Assembly: GCA_016839655.1 (NCBI GenBank)
Contig: JAEOTW010000396.1
Location: forward strand, 1 to 6,319
Direction of reading: 5' to 3'
Source of the DNA: Promethearchaeota archaeon
Lineage (GTDB): Archaea; Asgardarchaeota; Lokiarchaeia; Sigynarchaeales; SOKP01
DNA length: 6,319 bases
Part shown: piece by piece, positions 5,721 through 6,319 of the stretch
How the letters are laid out: each line of letters starts with the position of its first letter
How positions within the stretch are numbered: the stretch's first letter is position 1
Program-made: the position numbers and the translations under genes
The notes under the pieces: generated by a model
The model's input: the letters and a program-made list of their open reading frames with translations, nothing else
Told to the model about the DNA's origin: nothing
Database searches by the model: none

Positions 5721-6319
5721 ATGAAAAAATTTAATAAAATAACACTTGGAGCTTTTGCTTTCTTAATGCTTTTTTCAATTTTCGGTGTTACAAATGTTCT
5801 AGCCGTTCCTCCTATTGAAGACATCGTTGGAGATGAGTATGTTCATAATTATCAAATTCAAGCAAATAACGAGGTAATGTTCAGATTTCTTATGCAAACA
5901 CGTGTAACTGTTATGACTAATGTGGATCTTGAAGTAAATATAGACTGTGATGCATCAGAAATTGGCGTAAAAGACTTTATACTAGAAGTGAATGGCTCAG
6001 GTCCCCTATTGATGAATATGACTTGTACAGAAGAACAAGTTCAACTTGGTTTAATGAAAGGCTATACGTATCAGATAAGAAATCGACATAGATACCTATA
6101 CGAAGAAGGATTTTGTATACAACTTAAATGCAATGGCACCTGTGATGCACAACTTAAAATCCAGGCAAACAATCGAAATCAAAATGGACAATGGGCACGC
6201 TACAATGAAAATTCTGAAGAGTGGGAACTTATACCAACTACAGTTGAAGATGGATATTTAGTTGCTGAAACAAGTGAATTCTCTTATTGGACTGTATTGA
6301 TTCCACAACCAGATAACAC
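5721..6319 (+). CDS. Secreted cysteine-containing protein of unknown function, 3' end outside the window
   Basis: The frame opens at ATG 5721 and stays open for 199 codons to the window edge, so the C-terminus is missing. Residues 1-28 are a classic signal peptide: MKKFNK, a hydrophobic core (LGAFAFLMLFSIFGV), and probable cleavage after VLA. The mature part begins VPPIEDIVGDEYVHNYQI. It has five cysteines (76, 102, 132, 137, 141), the last three as CIQLKCNGTC, which suggests disulfides outside the cell. Three N-glycosylation sequons occur (N91, N99, N138). The stretch from WARYNENSEEWELIPTTVEDGY to ETSEFSYWTVLIP resembles the strand-rich ending of archaeal surface proteins, where a membrane anchor often follows; none is visible here yet. 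I do not recognise the family. A gap of 165 bp separates it from the reductase, so it is probably transcribed separately. Confidence 0.75.
   Translation, partial: MKKFNKITLGAFAFLMLFSIFGVTNVLAVPPIEDIVGDEYVHNYQIQANNEVMFRFLMQTRVTVMTNVDLEVNIDCDASEIGVKDFILEVNGSGPLLMNMTCTEEQVQLGLMKGYTYQIRNRHRYLYEEGFCIQLKCNGTCDAQLKIQANNRNQNGQWARYNENSEEWELIPTTVEDGYLVAETSEFSYWTVLIPQPDN

Overview
The window is AT-rich (coding regions included) and reads as archaeal. TATA-like boxes sit about 25 bp ahead of probable transcription starts, several genes have little or no leader, starts are GTG or TTG as well as ATG, and the ends carry U-rich tracts rather than stem-loop terminators. One gene has a TrmB-type winged-helix domain joined to a very long hydrophilic coil and a degenerate phospholipase-D-like domain. 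One small protein is an archaeal-type ATP-cone. Together these suggest an uncultivated archaeon, and my best guess is an Asgard-type lineage. That placement is inference from family style; no marker gene is present.

Layout from left to right: (1) 114-1247 (+), a membrane-anchored seven-repeat VCBS/FG-GAP beta-propeller with one calcium-loop motif per blade. (2) 1392-1814 (+), a stand-alone ATP-cone that matches only the N-terminus of anaerobic ribonucleotide reductase (NrdD). It is followed by a partial duplicate of its own 3' end. (3) 2014-4269 (-), a 751-residue protein made of winged helix, about 500 residues of predicted coil and a PLD-like C-terminal domain; this is the most unusual gene here. 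(4) 4557-5555 (+), an aldo/keto reductase transcribed divergently from gene 3. (5) 5721-end (+), the first 199 codons of a secreted cysteine-containing protein that runs off the window.

No operon is evident. Spacings are 144, 199, 287 and 165 bp, and each gene appears to have its own promoter. The one regulatory nexus I can argue for is the 287-bp divergent region between the coiled-coil regulator and the reductase. It holds a 14-bp perfect palindrome on the regulator's side and an 18-bp interrupted dyad just ahead of the reductase TATA box. Genes 1 and 5 are both exported or surface proteins. I saw no tRNA, rRNA, CRISPR array, transposase or integration site, and no gene-free stretch exceeds 300 bases.
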